This document shows positions 43,819-53,114 of a DNA stretch of 64,000 nucleotides, in pieces. The first letter of the stretch is position 1; each line of letters opens with the position of its first letter. Origin of the DNA: Bacillota bacterium (GTDB lineage Bacteria; Bacillota; Sulfobacillia; Sulfobacillales; Sulfobacillaceae); NCBI GenBank assembly GCA_021821465.1, contig JAKACM010000003.1:1-64000 (forward strand). Reading direction: 5' to 3'. The notes beneath the pieces are model-generated. The model worked only from the letters and a program-made list of their open reading frames with translations. It searched no databases and was not told the origin of the DNA. A program made the translations under genes and the position numbers.

Positions 43819-44310
43819 TTAAGCTGCCAATACAATTACCACCCTATCAGATTTTAATCTGACCTGCATTAATTATGTTCCCCGGTCAAAAGTCAACTAT
43901 CTTGGGAAAAATCCCAGAGATAGCGATTCTCATTTAACAAAAGTCCATTCGATCTCAAAATTGGCCTAGACTTTTACGACTCAATCAGTTCTATCATCTC
44001 GCATAACCTTATGGTTGTCTTGTCTCTTCTACCCACACAAAAGGGACAATCGAGGCGTTGCCTTGGTGACGGATGAAGTAACCTTCCCCAAAGGCAAGTC
44101 TCGACACGCTTTGGTTCAGGCACACAAGTCTTAAGAGGCGAACCCCCCAATTTAAAGGGAGCACCTTCCACACTTTTTTATCGGATTTCAAGATACGCCA
44201 TTCCCATGTGCCAGAGTTGAGTTATATTTGCTATAGATGGATACATCGCCACTTGCTTGAATCATCCCGGAAGATTATGGTACGATTGCAGCCACAATAA
44301 CTGATAAAAG
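43819..44310. other. intergenic region with a palindrome
   Basis: About 490 bases. TCAGATT-TT-AATCTGA (43847-43862) is a perfect palindrome upstream of the rhomboid-like gene, and TGGGA-AAAA-TCCCA follows at about 43899-43912. Minus-strand ORFs at 43974-44191 have no binding site; I do not call them. Confidence 0.35.
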
Positions 44311-44322
44311 GTGATGACCACG

Positions 44323-44745
44323 ATGCGCTGGACGTTTCAATTTCTTTTATGGGGCAGCGTTACCGGGGCCTTCACCATAGCCACGGCGCTGGCACTGGGT
44401 GATACCGTGTGGCTTTGGGTTTCTCATATCAACAACTTGTTGCCGGCCTTGCACGACAGTATCGATCCCCTCATGCTTGCCTTCTTGTTCGGTGAACTGG
44501 CTCACACCGCCCGGGTTATGCAATCCGCCCATGAGATTCGCCCGGAACTGATTGCAGCGATAGCGGCTTTGGCGTCAGTCCGACATCTTTTGGTCGTTCT
44601 GACGATAAATAAAACGCCGACTCTTGATCAGATTCTGGGAAGCGGATCACTAACGGTAGGATTTGTGGCCATCTGGATGGGTGTTGTTTATATCAGGAGG
44701 CATTTAAATTCTTCTTACCCCACCGATAAGCGCGACGAGGCATAA
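44323..44745 (+). CDS. PsiE-like small membrane protein
   Basis: A 140-residue protein with four predicted membrane helices (FLLWGSVTGAFTIATALAL, then a hydrophobic HDSIDPLMLAFLFGELAHTARVM, the ELIAAIAALASVRHLLVVL helix and GFVAIWMGVVYI). The arrangement and the RPELIAAIAALASVRHLLVV block resemble PsiE-family proteins, known from phosphate-starvation-induced genes. The match is weak and the role unknown. Start ATG 44323 with AAAAGGTGAT upstream; ATG 44314 is also possible. Confidence 0.5.
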   Translation: MRWTFQFLLWGSVTGAFTIATALALGDTVWLWVSHINNLLPALHDSIDPLMLAFLFGELAHTARVMQSAHEIRPELIAAIAALASVRHLLVVLTINKTPTLDQILGSGSLTVGFVAIWMGVVYIRRHLNSSYPTDKRDEA

Positions 44746-45036
44746 GACACTTAAAATTCCCGGTGCCAAGTTGAGATGTTAAAGGACAACACAAGATTTC
44801 CGGCAGAAAATACCCCGCCCCTCTCTCCGCTTTACCCGTCTCCCATGTGATCGCCTTCCCTTTTGTGCCGAGCGACACCCTCCCCTAACTGACGTTACCC
44901 GGCAAAATCAGACGAAAAGACGTTTCACAAGTTCAGGGACTAAGAGTGAACTTCATGGGGAACCCTCAGCCGGAACATGACCGGTGATAGTGGGGAGAAA
45001 GGGCCACACCAATAACACAAAACACGGGAATGAAGA
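44746..45036. other. gap between the PsiE-like gene and the urease operon
   Basis: About 290 bases between convergent genes. I see no clear terminator hairpin and no gene. Confidence 0.3.
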
Positions 45037-45930
45037 TCAATTCACTGCGTTTAGAGATTTCTTGCCATTTTCTTCTGGTTCCGTCACCCGAGACTCCGAC
45101 CAAGAGCTCGCCTGGTTTTCGGCAAAAGTAGCCATGATCTGGAGTTGGTGCTGAATAACTTGAGCCTCAAAGGCCATTATCCGCCACAGAAAACCTCCGG
45201 GGAGAGAAGACAATCCTTGATAGTGACCCAATCTCGCATCCTCTTCCGAAGAATTGTCCTTTTCACCGCCAGAGGTGTAGGCACGAGAACGGAGAGTTGA
45301 AGCGTATTCCAGGGTCGGTGGGGACAATCCGGCACAACTCTTCTCATTACGAATAGCCACCAATGATCCCCAGGCCCGAAACCCACCCCAGATGTCGAGA
45401 CCATCGGACTGACCGGAGGCGGGCCTCAGGCACAGGTTTTCATGATATAAAGGAGTGGAGGACTCCCATTCGATAACACTTATTCGGCTATGGTAATGAC
45501 GAAATTGAAACCATTCGCTGCGAGCCAGTCGGCCCGCCACCGCCACCTCTCCCCAGATAAAAGTGGCGGATGATTTCATCTCACAAACAACACTTTGGGT
45601 AAAATCACTTTGCGCAAACGGAATGACTTCATTAGGCAAAAATGTCAACTGAGAATTTGGTTGCAGCACAATGTGCCAGTCGTGCCGGGCATTTCCCGAG
45701 GGCATCGCCATGAGTTTGGCCGCTTCCTGCGTACTTAAGCTCAGAGATGCCCCAGACTCCACAACAATTTCGGTTTCAAAATGATCGCCTTCCAAAATAC
45801 CGGCGAATTCCGCACTCACCACGTGAAAAGGCGGTGTGTTTTTCAGCACAAAAAGATAAAGCGGCGGCTCGCAATAGGTTTCAATGCGGTTGGGATAGAC
45901 ATGTATATATTGTCGGCTTAAGGTATTCAT
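45037..45930 (-). CDS. ureD: urease accessory protein UreD (UreH)
   Basis: A 297-residue urease maturation protein that forms a complex with UreF and UreG to load nickel. The order [39 protein letters not shown], then [22 protein letters not shown] and [18 protein letters not shown] matches UreD. The start overlaps the UreG stop by four bases (ATGA). It is the last gene of the ureABCEFGD operon. The C-terminal tail from about residue 225 onward is divergent. Confidence 0.85.
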   Translation of the reverse strand: MNTLSRQYIHVYPNRIETYCEPPLYLFVLKNTPPFHVVSAEFAGILEGDHFETEIVVESGASLSLSTQEAAKLMAMPSGNARHDWHIVLQPNSQLTFLPNEVIPFAQSDFTQSVVCEMKSSATFIWGEVAVAGRLARSEWFQFRHYHSRISVIEWESSTPLYHENLCLRPASGQSDGLDIWGGFRAWGSLVAIRNEKSCAGLSPPTLEYASTLRSRAYTSGGEKDNSSEEDARLGHYQGLSSLPGGFLWRIMAFEAQVIQHQLQIMATFAENQASSWSESRVTEPEENGKKSLNAVN

Positions 45931-46559
45931 TCCGTTTTTTCCCCTGAATCCCCCGAGCCTTCTTCAAACAAGGCATAGGAGCGCACCACGGCCAATAATT
46001 CGGACATTCCCTCCCCCGTCTTTAGGTTCGTCAGCACATAGGGATTGGACCGCATTGCCCGGGTGTCGCGTTCCATTACCGCCAAATCCGCCCCCACATA
46101 GGGAGCCAAATCCACTTTATTTATGACTAAGACATCGGATTTGACAATACCTGGCCCGCCCTTTCGCGGCAATTTTTCCCCTCCTGCCACATCAATCACA
46201 TAAATGACAAAATCCGCTAAATCGGGGCTAAAGGTCGCGGCCAAATTGTCGCCGCCGCTTTCGATTAGTACCACATCCAGATCGGGAAAAACGCTCAATA
46301 ACTCATCCAACGCATCCAAATTCACCGAAGCATCTTCCCTAATCGCCGTATGGGGACATCCTCCGGTTTCAACTCCGCGTATTCGTTCCGCAGGCAATAC
46401 TCCACTATGCACCAAAATCCGTTCATCTTCCCGGGTATAAATGTCGTTGGTAATGACCGCTATGCTGTACTCTTCTTTTAAGGATTCGGCCAACCACTGC
46501 ACAACGGTCGTTTTCCCCGCACCGACAGGTCCTGCAACTCCGATTCTGACCGGTTTCAC
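45927..46559 (-). CDS. ureG: urease accessory GTPase UreG
   Basis: A 210-residue GTPase that supplies energy for nickel insertion into urease. P-loop [12 protein letters not shown] at the N-terminus, the metal-binding CPH in [14 protein letters not shown], the switch [39 protein letters not shown] and [11 protein letters not shown] are all present. Overlaps ureD by four bases. ATG at 46559; the upstream GAAAGGAGG lies about ten bases away. Confidence 0.95.
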   Translation of the reverse strand: MKPVRIGVAGPVGAGKTTVVQWLAESLKEEYSIAVITNDIYTREDERILVHSGVLPAERIRGVETGGCPHTAIREDASVNLDALDELLSVFPDLDVVLIESGGDNLAATFSPDLADFVIYVIDVAGGEKLPRKGGPGIVKSDVLVINKVDLAPYVGADLAVMERDTRAMRSNPYVLTNLKTGEGMSELLAVVRSYALFEEGSGDSGEKTE

Positions 46560-46606
46560 GGAAAAACCCCTCCTTTCGTATTCTTGTGGCCCTTCATAAC
46601 CACAGT

Positions 46607-47299
46607 TTACGAGCGAAACAATCGCGAATATAAATCGCGGTGGCGCATTTGGGCCACCTCATAAAGAGGCATACCAGAGCCGATATCCTCCACCTGCAAA
46701 TCCTTGATTTCCGTCAATACTTCCATAGTCCAACCATGCAGATCAAACAGCATTTTTTGAGACGATCTCTGCCCTAAAGGGACTAAGCGCACCAGCACCT
46801 GAACCATCGCAGAGAGGGCCATGTAGGCCTGAGCTTGCATGCCCAGACCTTCCCCCCATTTCCGAATCACACCGATTACAGCCAACACTACCGCCTGATT
46901 TCCGAGATGGGGAGCATGGCGGACGGCCTCTTGATATTTAGGCAGATCCGAATCCTGGAATAGCTCCGAGGCCGTGAGCAAAATACGCCGACCGATATTC
47001 AAAGAACCCTGGCGACTTTCTTCGGACGCACGGCTCGCCGTCAAGTACCCGTCAATTTTCCGGACCTGAGTCCAAAAACTGACATCATGGGAAGCTCTAT
47101 AAACCAGTTGGGCGGCCAAAGCGTCGGATCTCACCCAACTATGACGAACAATCGCGCGAATCCACTCCCGTGACGACAATTCATCCGTAATCCACTGTTC
47201 TTGAACGAGAGTTTCCAACCCGAACGAGTGAGTAAAAGCCCCTGAAGGAAACAAGCCGTCCACAAACTGAAATACTTCACCGTCCTGGGAATTGGCCAC
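46607..47299 (-). CDS. ureF: urease accessory protein UreF
   Basis: A roughly 230-residue all-helical protein that regulates UreG and channels nickel. It contains the family hallmark [17 protein letters not shown] at the N-terminus and the late [12 protein letters not shown] and [15 protein letters not shown] start at GTG 47299 (VANSQDG), three bases after the UreE stop; the ORF track's TTG at 47356 would overlap UreE by 55 bases and add a non-conserved leader, but cannot be ruled out. It sits between ureE and ureG. Confidence 0.88.
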   Translation of the reverse strand: MANSQDGEVFQFVDGLFPSGAFTHSFGLETLVQEQWITDELSSREWIRAIVRHSWVRSDALAAQLVYRASHDVSFWTQVRKIDGYLTASRASEESRQGSLNIGRRILLTASELFQDSDLPKYQEAVRHAPHLGNQAVVLAVIGVIRKWGEGLGMQAQAYMALSAMVQVLVRLVPLGQRSSQKMLFDLHGWTMEVLTEIKDLQVEDIGSGMPLYEVAQMRHRDLYSRLFRS

Positions 47300-47301
47300 A
47301 A

Positions 47302-47760
47302 TCAAGAAGCCCTGTGAGGACGGTTTCTGGTGGCAAACCCCTGAGGTAACACGCAATATTCTTCAACAACCAAGATGCCCAAGGATTGGGCGAGGTCCTT
47401 GAGAAAGGTTTCATTGGGGGTGAACACCTGTCCTTCCTTAACCCAGCAAGGTTGGTGCAAATTCCCGATATGATAACATAAGGTTCCCATCTCTTCGGGC
47501 GTCTTGGGCTGCATCACCAAAACTTTCTGGGCCTTCATCCGAGCTACAATGAAAATCTCTTGATCGGCATAGAGGATGTCTTGGTCAGCAAGTCCCGTAT
47601 GGCGGGGCAAGTCTATCAGCACGACACGACCTTTGTCACTGAGAGTTTTCCACCGAGATCTCTGGCATTGATCACTATCCATATCCACCCATTCGACGGC
47701 TTTGCCAAGGCTATCGCTTCCGAACGATCCCAAGACTCGATTCACTCTCACTGTATCCAT
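47302..47760 (-). CDS. ureE: urease accessory protein UreE
   Basis: A roughly 152-residue nickel metallochaperone. The N-terminal peptide-binding part has DMDSDQCQRSRWKTLSDKGRVVLIDL; the metal-binding domain contains LCYHIGNLHQPCWV with the conserved dimer-interface His. The C-terminal tail is short (NRPHRAS) and lacks the His-rich extension of some UreE proteins. I start at ATG 47760 (MDTVRV); the ORF-track start lies inside ureC and adds 56 non-conserved residues. Confidence 0.85.
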   Translation of the reverse strand: MDTVRVNRVLGSFGSDSLGKAVEWVDMDSDQCQRSRWKTLSDKGRVVLIDLPRHTGLADQDILYADQEIFIVARMKAQKVLVMQPKTPEEMGTLCYHIGNLHQPCWVKEGQVFTPNETFLKDLAQSLGILVVEEYCVLPQGFATRNRPHRAS

Positions 47761-47806
47761 TACTTTCTCTCTGACTCCCTTCCCTGTCCTTCCCCCTAGG
47801 TCCTCT

Positions 47807-49522
47807 TCAGAATAAGAAGTACCGTTGGGCCATAGGCAAAACATCGGCCGGAACTGAGGTAATCCACTCGTCATTGGCGTATACCCGGTAAGTTTCGGGA
47901 TCCACAACAATCTTTGGGGTCTGATCATTCAACATCATCGATTGTTTATTCACATTTCTGCAATTCTTGACGGCATAAAATTGCCGGTCAAGGCGTGAAT
48001 CTATTGTTCCGGCATGATAGGCTTTCTGGGACACAAATGTCCAGGACGAATTCCTGGGTCCATGTCCTTGGGATGCGAACATTTTTCGCATCAGACGGGG
48101 TTCTACGGTAGGAATCGAGGCATTTCCGTCACCCATCAAAGCCGCCGCGATCATCCCTCCTTTGATGACGACAGACGGTTTAACCCCGAAAAAGGCCGGC
48201 TTCCACAATACCAAATCGGCCCATTTTCCTTCCTCTACGGACCCAACCAATTCATTAATCCCATGCGTAATAGCGGGATTAATGGTATATTTCGCGATAT
48301 AGCGTTTGATCCGGAAATTGTCGCATGTAGAGTCGTCTTCTTTTAAAGCTCCCCGCTCCTTTTTCATTTTGTGTGCGGTCTGCCATGTTCTGGTAATTAC
48401 CTCGCCTATGCGGCCCATAGCCATGGAGTCCGAGGACATCATGGACAAGACTCCCATGTCATGGAGCACATCTTCGGCTCCGATAGTCTCACCCCGGATT
48501 CGGGAATCGGCAAATGCAACATCTTCGGCCAGCTTAGGATCCAGGTGATGGCACACCATCAGCATATCCATGTGTTCCGCTAAGGTATTCACGGTATAAG
48601 GTCTGGTCGGGTTGGTTGAAGACGGCAAAACATGATTAAAAGACGCGACACGCAAAATATCGGGAGCGTGTCCTCCCCCTGCGCCTTCCGTGTGATAAGT
48701 ATGAATAATTCGCCCATCAATAGCCCGGATCGTTTCTTCCACAAATCCTGCCTCGTTGAGGGTATCCGTATGAATAGTAACCTGCACATCTTCTTCATCG
48801 GCCACTTGAAGGCAGGTGTCAATGGCCCTAGGAGTGGTTCCCCAATCCTCGTGCAGTTTGAGTCCGATTGCCCCGGCTAAAATCTGCTCCCGCAATGGCT
48901 CTTTAAACGAAGCGTTGCCTTTTCCGGTCAAACCGACATTAACCGGCATTTCACTCATGGCGTCAAGCATTCGGGCAATATACCAAGGTCCCGGAGTCGC
49001 CGTCGTCGCATTCGTGCCGGTACTCGGTCCTGTGCCTCCCCCTATCAAAGTCGTCATACCGGCTGCGAGCGCATGAAACGCCAAATCGGGAGTAATCCAG
49101 TGGACGTGGGTGTCAATGCCTCCCGCTGTCAAGATCATCCCTTCTCCGGAAATCATCTCCGTTGTGGGAGCAATAACCAAACGGGGTTCCACCCCGTCCA
49201 TAATGTCAGGATTTCCGGCCTTGCCGATAGCGGAAATGCGTCCGTTCCTGATACCGACATCGGCCTTGACAATTCCCCAGTAGTCAATAATGACAACATT
49301 GCTAATGACCAAATCCGGGGCACCTTGGGCCCTTGTGTGCCAACCGGCCTGACCCATGCCCTCACGAACAACTTTTCCTCCTCCAAATTTCGCGCAATCT
49401 CTGTCAACAGTCCGATCTTCCTCCACCATGGCCCATAATTCCGTGTCGGCGAGCCGTATCCTGTCGCCGAGTCCGGGGCCAAAGAGTTGCTGACGTTGGA
49501 GGCGGCTTATCCCAGAACTCAT
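47807..49522 (-). CDS. ureC: urease alpha (catalytic) subunit
   Basis: The 571-residue nickel subunit that hydrolyses urea to ammonia and carbamate. The dinickel ligands are visible: HVHWI (about 144-148 of the long ORF), [11 protein letters not shown] with the carbamylated Lys (about 227), the His in [12 protein letters not shown] and [12 protein letters not shown], the catalytic-flap VCHHLD, and SSDSMAMGR with the Asp ligand (about 370). I start at ATG 49522 (MSSGIS): it overlaps the ureB stop as ATGA and has GGAGAG upstream. In an acidophile the ammonia may serve nitrogen supply and pH homeostasis. Confidence 0.96.
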   Translation of the reverse strand: MSSGISRLQRQQLFGPGLGDRIRLADTELWAMVEEDRTVDRDCAKFGGGKVVREGMGQAGWHTRAQGAPDLVISNVVIIDYWGIVKADVGIRNGRISAIGKAGNPDIMDGVEPRLVIAPTTEMISGEGMILTAGGIDTHVHWITPDLAFHALAAGMTTLIGGGTGPSTGTNATTATPGPWYIARMLDAMSEMPVNVGLTGKGNASFKEPLREQILAGAIGLKLHEDWGTTPRAIDTCLQVADEEDVQVTIHTDTLNEAGFVEETIRAIDGRIIHTYHTEGAGGGHAPDILRVASFNHVLPSSTNPTRPYTVNTLAEHMDMLMVCHHLDPKLAEDVAFADSRIRGETIGAEDVLHDMGVLSMMSSDSMAMGRIGEVITRTWQTAHKMKKERGALKEDDSTCDNFRIKRYIAKYTINPAITHGINELVGSVEEGKWADLVLWKPAFFGVKPSVVIKGGMIAAALMGDGNASIPTVEPRLMRKMFASQGHGPRNSSWTFVSQKAYHAGTIDSRLDRQFYAVKNCRNVNKQSMMLNDQTPKIVVDPETYRVYANDEWITSVPADVLPMAQRYFLF

Positions 49523-49890
49523 AACTCGTCTCTCCAAAATCCCCGTTCCCGCGCTTTTCTCAAGGCTTGCTCTTTAATCGCCTCATCGTCGAGTGCTCCC
49601 TCGGTTAAACCGTTCAATCCGTATATTCGCCTGCTTCCTTGTAGAGGAGTTAACCTCACCGTTTTGCTCACACCCGGCTCAAAACGCACGGCAGCGCCCG
49701 CCAAAATATCCAAACGCATTCCATAGGCCCGATCGCGGGTAAAGTAAAGAGCTTTATTGACCTCAAAAAAATGGAAATGTGAGCCTACCTGAATGGGACG
49801 ATCTCCCGTATTTTTCACTTCCAAAACAACACCGCAAACAGAATCCACAATAAGAGGTGCATCCTTGACCTTAATTTCTCCCGGTATCAT
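49519..49890 (-). CDS. ureB: urease beta subunit
   Basis: A 123-residue structural subunit with the family pattern MIPGEIKV at the start, [38 protein letters not shown] and [30 protein letters not shown]. Both ends overlap its neighbours by four bases (ureA and ureC), implying coupled translation. As in Bacillus-type clusters, gamma, beta and alpha subunits are separate genes. Confidence 0.95.
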   Translation of the reverse strand: MIPGEIKVKDAPLIVDSVCGVVLEVKNTGDRPIQVGSHFHFFEVNKALYFTRDRAYGMRLDILAGAAVRFEPGVSKTVRLTPLQGSRRIYGLNGLTEGALDDEAIKEQALRKARERGFWRDEL

Positions 49891-50228
49891 CCTGAACTCA
49901 CCACAAAGGTACTCCTCTCGGCCTTGGGTCGAATGGGATTGTGCACTGTCACCAATTTAGTTCCGTCCGGAAAGGTCGCCTCGATTTGAACGACGTCAAC
50001 CATTTCACTCACTCCTTCCATCACATCGTCCATGGTTAGGAGCGTGACCCCTTCCGTCATTAATAACGCCACAGTTTTCCCCTCACGGGCTCCTTCCATG
50101 AGATGCGCCGCAATATAGGCCACTGACTCGGGATAATTGAGTTTAATCCCTCGTTCCAGCCGACTTCGCGCCAGATTGGCGGCCACTACTATCAATAATT
50201 TTTCCTGTTCCCTGGGAGAAAGAAACAT
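49887..50228 (-). CDS. ureA: urease gamma subunit
   Basis: The 113-residue smallest urease subunit: [39 protein letters not shown] and [20 protein letters not shown] are characteristic. I use ATG 50228, with GGGAGGGG upstream, rather than the GTG two codons earlier. First gene of the urease operon; no adjacent urea transporter is visible. I found no Nur-box-like sequence or strong promoter in the leader. Confidence 0.95.
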   Translation of the reverse strand: MFLSPREQEKLLIVVAANLARSRLERGIKLNYPESVAYIAAHLMEGAREGKTVALLMTEGVTLLTMDDVMEGVSEMVDVVQIEATFPDGTKLVTVHNPIRPKAERSTFVVSSG

Positions 50229-50392
50229 ATTCACCCCTCCCTCTCATTTCCATGCTAACGACCAGGCAAAAACAATTCTTGTGCCGTCGACTGAAAAATC
50301 GTTTGTTTTGTCCGATCACTGAACATGATCTGTCAGGCAAAACCCGAACCGATCCCAAAATGATCAAATCCTTGGGGACAGGTTATGTTTGA

Positions 50393-50695
50393 ATGAAGAT
50401 TAGGCTATTGACGAACTTCACAGCAAAGAGCAATGTGGGAGTAAAGAGGTGGAAAGATTTCGTGTTAACGGCCTTCGGTGCAATCGTCGTGAGTCTTATG
50501 ATGATCTTTTACGCTTTGGAACAACATTCTTCTTGGTACACTTTCGCGTTTGCCGTTGCTTGCGGTGCTTCATCTGTCTACGGATGGCTGGCAGGCACTT
50601 GGCCTTTTGGTGTTGTGGAGGGAGTATGGGCCATCATTGCCTTCCGCAAATGGTGGCGACTTCGCCGAGGAGCCATAACCCGTACCCCGGCCTAA
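50393..50695 (+). CDS. small two-helix membrane protein (CBU_0592-like pattern)
   Basis: A 100-residue protein with two to three hydrophobic segments (VLTAFGAIVVSLMMIFYAL, WYTFAFAVACGASSVYGWLAG, FGVVEGVWAIIAF) and a basic tail. The GWLAGTWPFGVVEGVWAIIAFRKW block resembles the WPF-VVEGVWA pattern of small uncharacterised membrane proteins. The start is uncertain: ATG 50393 has a weak site; GTG 50462 has AGAGGTGG upstream. It is divergent from the urease operon. Confidence 0.55.
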   Translation: MKIRLLTNFTAKSNVGVKRWKDFVLTAFGAIVVSLMMIFYALEQHSSWYTFAFAVACGASSVYGWLAGTWPFGVVEGVWAIIAFRKWWRLRRGAITRTPA

Positions 50696-51048
50696 TGAGG
50701 ATTTCCCTCAAACCCTTCTTGTTGATAAAGGTCTTCGATTACCGGTGGATTTAACATAAATCTCAGCCTGCCCGGTGTTATGCACCCTCGGGTTTCTCAT
50801 CGGCCCATTTAAACCCAGATCCTCCAATGGCTGTTCAGGTTGTTGAAAGAATACGGCACTTATCTCCACACAATAGGAAATGCGTCGGATCTTTATGATC
50901 GTAATTCATCATCAAAGTTCGGCGCATTCATAGACGCAAATATTCCTAGGGACGAAAAGAAATGTGCCGGGCGTACGGCGCCATTGGACAACTGCAGTTG
51001 TTTGGCACTTAAATCCTGTCTTGGTCCGTCATTTCTATCTCCCAGATA
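50696..51048. other. gene-free stretch
   Basis: About 350 bases with no binding site or motif in any frame that I can support. Confidence 0.3.
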
Positions 51049-51309
51049 TTAATGATCTTCCGGAAACAGCCCATAAGAGCGCGGTTCATCTCGGAAGATG
51101 GGATAGCTATGGGTCGGCATGGTTCGGCCGCTAATTACGGAAAAAGGCCGAGAAGGAAAAATCAAGGAGAGATCCCTGATTCCCATTATCTCCGCCAACG
51201 GAAATGACCATAAATCACGCTTGTTGGGATCAACAATTTTACTCAACTCACCCCAACCGAGCCATTGGCGAACGGGGTGTCGCACCTCCTTGATTTTCGT
51301 CTTAGGCAT
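51049..51309 (-). CDS. possible small protein of unknown function
   Basis: An 86-codon ORF (MPKTKIKEVRHPVRQWLGWGELSKIV...). Composition is protein-like, with an AAGGAGG-like string inside its own 5' end (codons about 6-9) but no site before the ATG. No family is recognised. It could be a remnant or a chance ORF; I list it with low confidence because it is the only candidate in 1.2 kb. Confidence 0.25.
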   Translation of the reverse strand: MPKTKIKEVRHPVRQWLGWGELSKIVDPNKRDLWSFPLAEIMGIRDLSLIFPSRPFSVISGRTMPTHSYPIFRDEPRSYGLFPEDH

Positions 51310-51934
51310 GAAGTTTGTTTAGAGTTTGACATTTTCCCAGTTTTGTTTACAGCGAATTTCGATTTGTCTCTTCATCGCGGAACATCTGCTTGATTGGATC
51401 AGGGATTTCGTTAAAGTTCGCAGAACGACTCATGGCATTTGTGAAACTTTGAACAAACTTACCTGTAAGTTCGCTGTCGTTTTCACTACCTGTCAAGTTA
51501 TAAATCCACCTATTTTGCTACTTCTTATCCTCTATAAATCAAGTCCAAACTTCTTCCCTTCTCCGTTGTAAGTGGCGGTGTATAATGGTTCTGCACGTTT
51601 TTTAGAAATTTCTTCAAAGTTTCGTCCTACGCAAATGATGTTTATCACAAGAGAAAATTCTAGTTAAGTAAGAATCATCTCGTAATCAATATCGATCACT
51701 CCGAATCGAATTTTCGTGTCATTTGTTCTTAACTTATTGATCTTTTTATTAAACTGCAATATACTCAAAACGTCTTACCAACCAATTAAGTTAATTGCAT
51801 TTACATAAGGGTTTCGCCGAAATTACCGTAACCCTTAGTGAGTTGTTTATTTTCTTATATTTCCAATTATCACAATTCGCTATTGATTTCTTGCTTTAGT
51901 GGAAAATCTTCGTTATTAAAGAGGTGATTCCTGC
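51310..51934. other. AT-rich leader region of the quinol oxidase operon
   Basis: About 625 AT-rich bases, clearly richer in A+T than the neighbours by eye. No coding signal. It includes the inverted repeat at 51807-51838 and should hold the oxidase promoter, though I found no match with correct spacing. Confidence 0.4.
51807..51838 (+). promoter_or_regulatory. inverted repeat in the oxidase leader
   Basis: TAAGGGTT (51807-51814) and AACCCTTA (51831-51838) are perfect 8-base arms 16 bases apart, 96 bases before the start of the first oxidase gene. It may be an operator or a leader hairpin. Confidence 0.4.
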
Positions 51935-52837
51935 GTGACTCCCAAACGTCCAAAACACTCCTATCGTTACCGTCTTTTGATTCTTCTGGGCATCGGACTT
52001 CTCGCAACAGGGTGTGGCAAACAATATGTTCTTCTGCATCCGGCGGGCCCCGTGGCCAAAAGCGAACTGGGGTTGATTTACCTCTCGGGTGGCGCGATGA
52101 TCTTCGTGATTTTATTGGTGCTGGTACTCTTCACCATTGTGTTGGTGCGCTTTCGCGACAAACCCGGAAACAAGGCACCCTACCACCCTTTATGGGATCA
52201 CAACCGTAAGTTGGAACTCTTTTGGGTCGGTCTGTCGCTGGTTATTGTGATTGTTATCAGCATTCCTACCGTACAAAAGACATACGCGCTCGATAAACTG
52301 CCTCCCGCCAAAGATCCCGTAATCATCGACGTCACGGCCATTCAATATAAATGGCTCTTTGAATATCCTCAACAACATATCGCGACTGTCAACTATATCA
52401 ACATCCCGTCCGGTGTGCCCGTTTTGTTTAAACTTACCGCGGAGGCTCCCATGAATACCTTTTGGGTGCCTAGGTTGGGGGGTATGGAATACACCATGCC
52501 GGGTGAGGTTCTGCCATTATGGCTTGAAGCTCGCAAACCCGGTATTTACCCGGGACGCAGCGGACAATTTTCGGGCCGGGGATTTGTCCATATGACGTTC
52601 AACGTTCGGGCTATTCCCATGAACCGATTCCACAGTTGGGCCAACCAAGTCCAAAAAGAGAATCACCCTCTCACCATCTCCGATTATAACCGCCTGGTTG
52701 ATCGGCACATCTGGGTGAGTTCTGCCACTTATTCCGGTTTTCCTGTCTCAACTTTCCCCACGACCGATCACGGTTTTACGTTACACGGGAACATGTTCAT
52801 TCAAATGAAACACATGTTCATGAACATGCCTTCCTAA
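51935..52837 (+). CDS. cyoA: quinol oxidase subunit II
   Basis: A 300-residue lipoprotein-type subunit II: lipobox LLATGCGK (Cys about 27), two membrane helices (about 45-68 and 88-110) and a cupredoxin domain with WLFEYPQQHIATVNYINIP and NTFWVPRLGGMEY. The CuA ligands of cytochrome c oxidases (CxxxC and the later His/Met set) are absent; the loop reads GQFSGRGFVHM, so it should use quinol. GTG start behind AAAGAGGTG. It leads the operon II-I-III-IV. Gene symbols follow the cyo/qox convention; the aa3 or bo3 heme type is not determined. Confidence 0.92.
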   Translation: MTPKRPKHSYRYRLLILLGIGLLATGCGKQYVLLHPAGPVAKSELGLIYLSGGAMIFVILLVLVLFTIVLVRFRDKPGNKAPYHPLWDHNRKLELFWVGLSLVIVIVISIPTVQKTYALDKLPPAKDPVIIDVTAIQYKWLFEYPQQHIATVNYINIPSGVPVLFKLTAEAPMNTFWVPRLGGMEYTMPGEVLPLWLEARKPGIYPGRSGQFSGRGFVHMTFNVRAIPMNRFHSWANQVQKENHPLTISDYNRLVDRHIWVSSATYSGFPVSTFPTTDHGFTLHGNMFIQMKHMFMNMPS

Positions 52838-52862
52838 ATTTAGACGAAAGGCGGAAAATTCC

Positions 52863-53099
52863 ATGTCCCTGAAGTCGTCAATCCCTTCTTCTTTGGATGA
52901 TGCACAAGAGGAAACTTGCAATCTGCTTCTTTGTGTTCCGAGAGGATTCAAGATGTGGGAACAAGAATTTCGTAAACGGTGTCTCTATTTAGATCAGCGG
53001 AAAATGGGTAGGGTCAGAACTTCAAAAAATTCGTACCTGACCCTCTTCCCAAGACTCATATCGGAAGACAAAGCACATGGCGTAATGACAATGAAATGA
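52863..53099 (+). CDS. possible small ORF between oxidase subunits II and I
   Basis: A 78-codon ORF in the 277-base gap with AAAGGCGG eight bases before its ATG. The product (MSLKSSIPSSLDDAQEETCNL...) is hydrophilic and matches nothing I know. It contains the inverted repeat AGGGTCAG/CTGACCCT. It may be a real accessory peptide or just leader sequence. Confidence 0.3.
   Translation: MSLKSSIPSSLDDAQEETCNLLLCVPRGFKMWEQEFRKRCLYLDQRKMGRVRTSKNSYLTLFPRLISEDKAHGVMTMK
53010..53044 (+). other. hairpin in the gap between oxidase subunits II and I
   Basis: AGGGTCAG (53010-53017) and CTGACCCT (53037-53044) can pair around a 19-base loop. It may set the ratio of subunit transcripts by processing or attenuation. 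Confidence 0.4.
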
Positions 53100-53114
53100 A
53101 AGGAGGCTTTCTTT

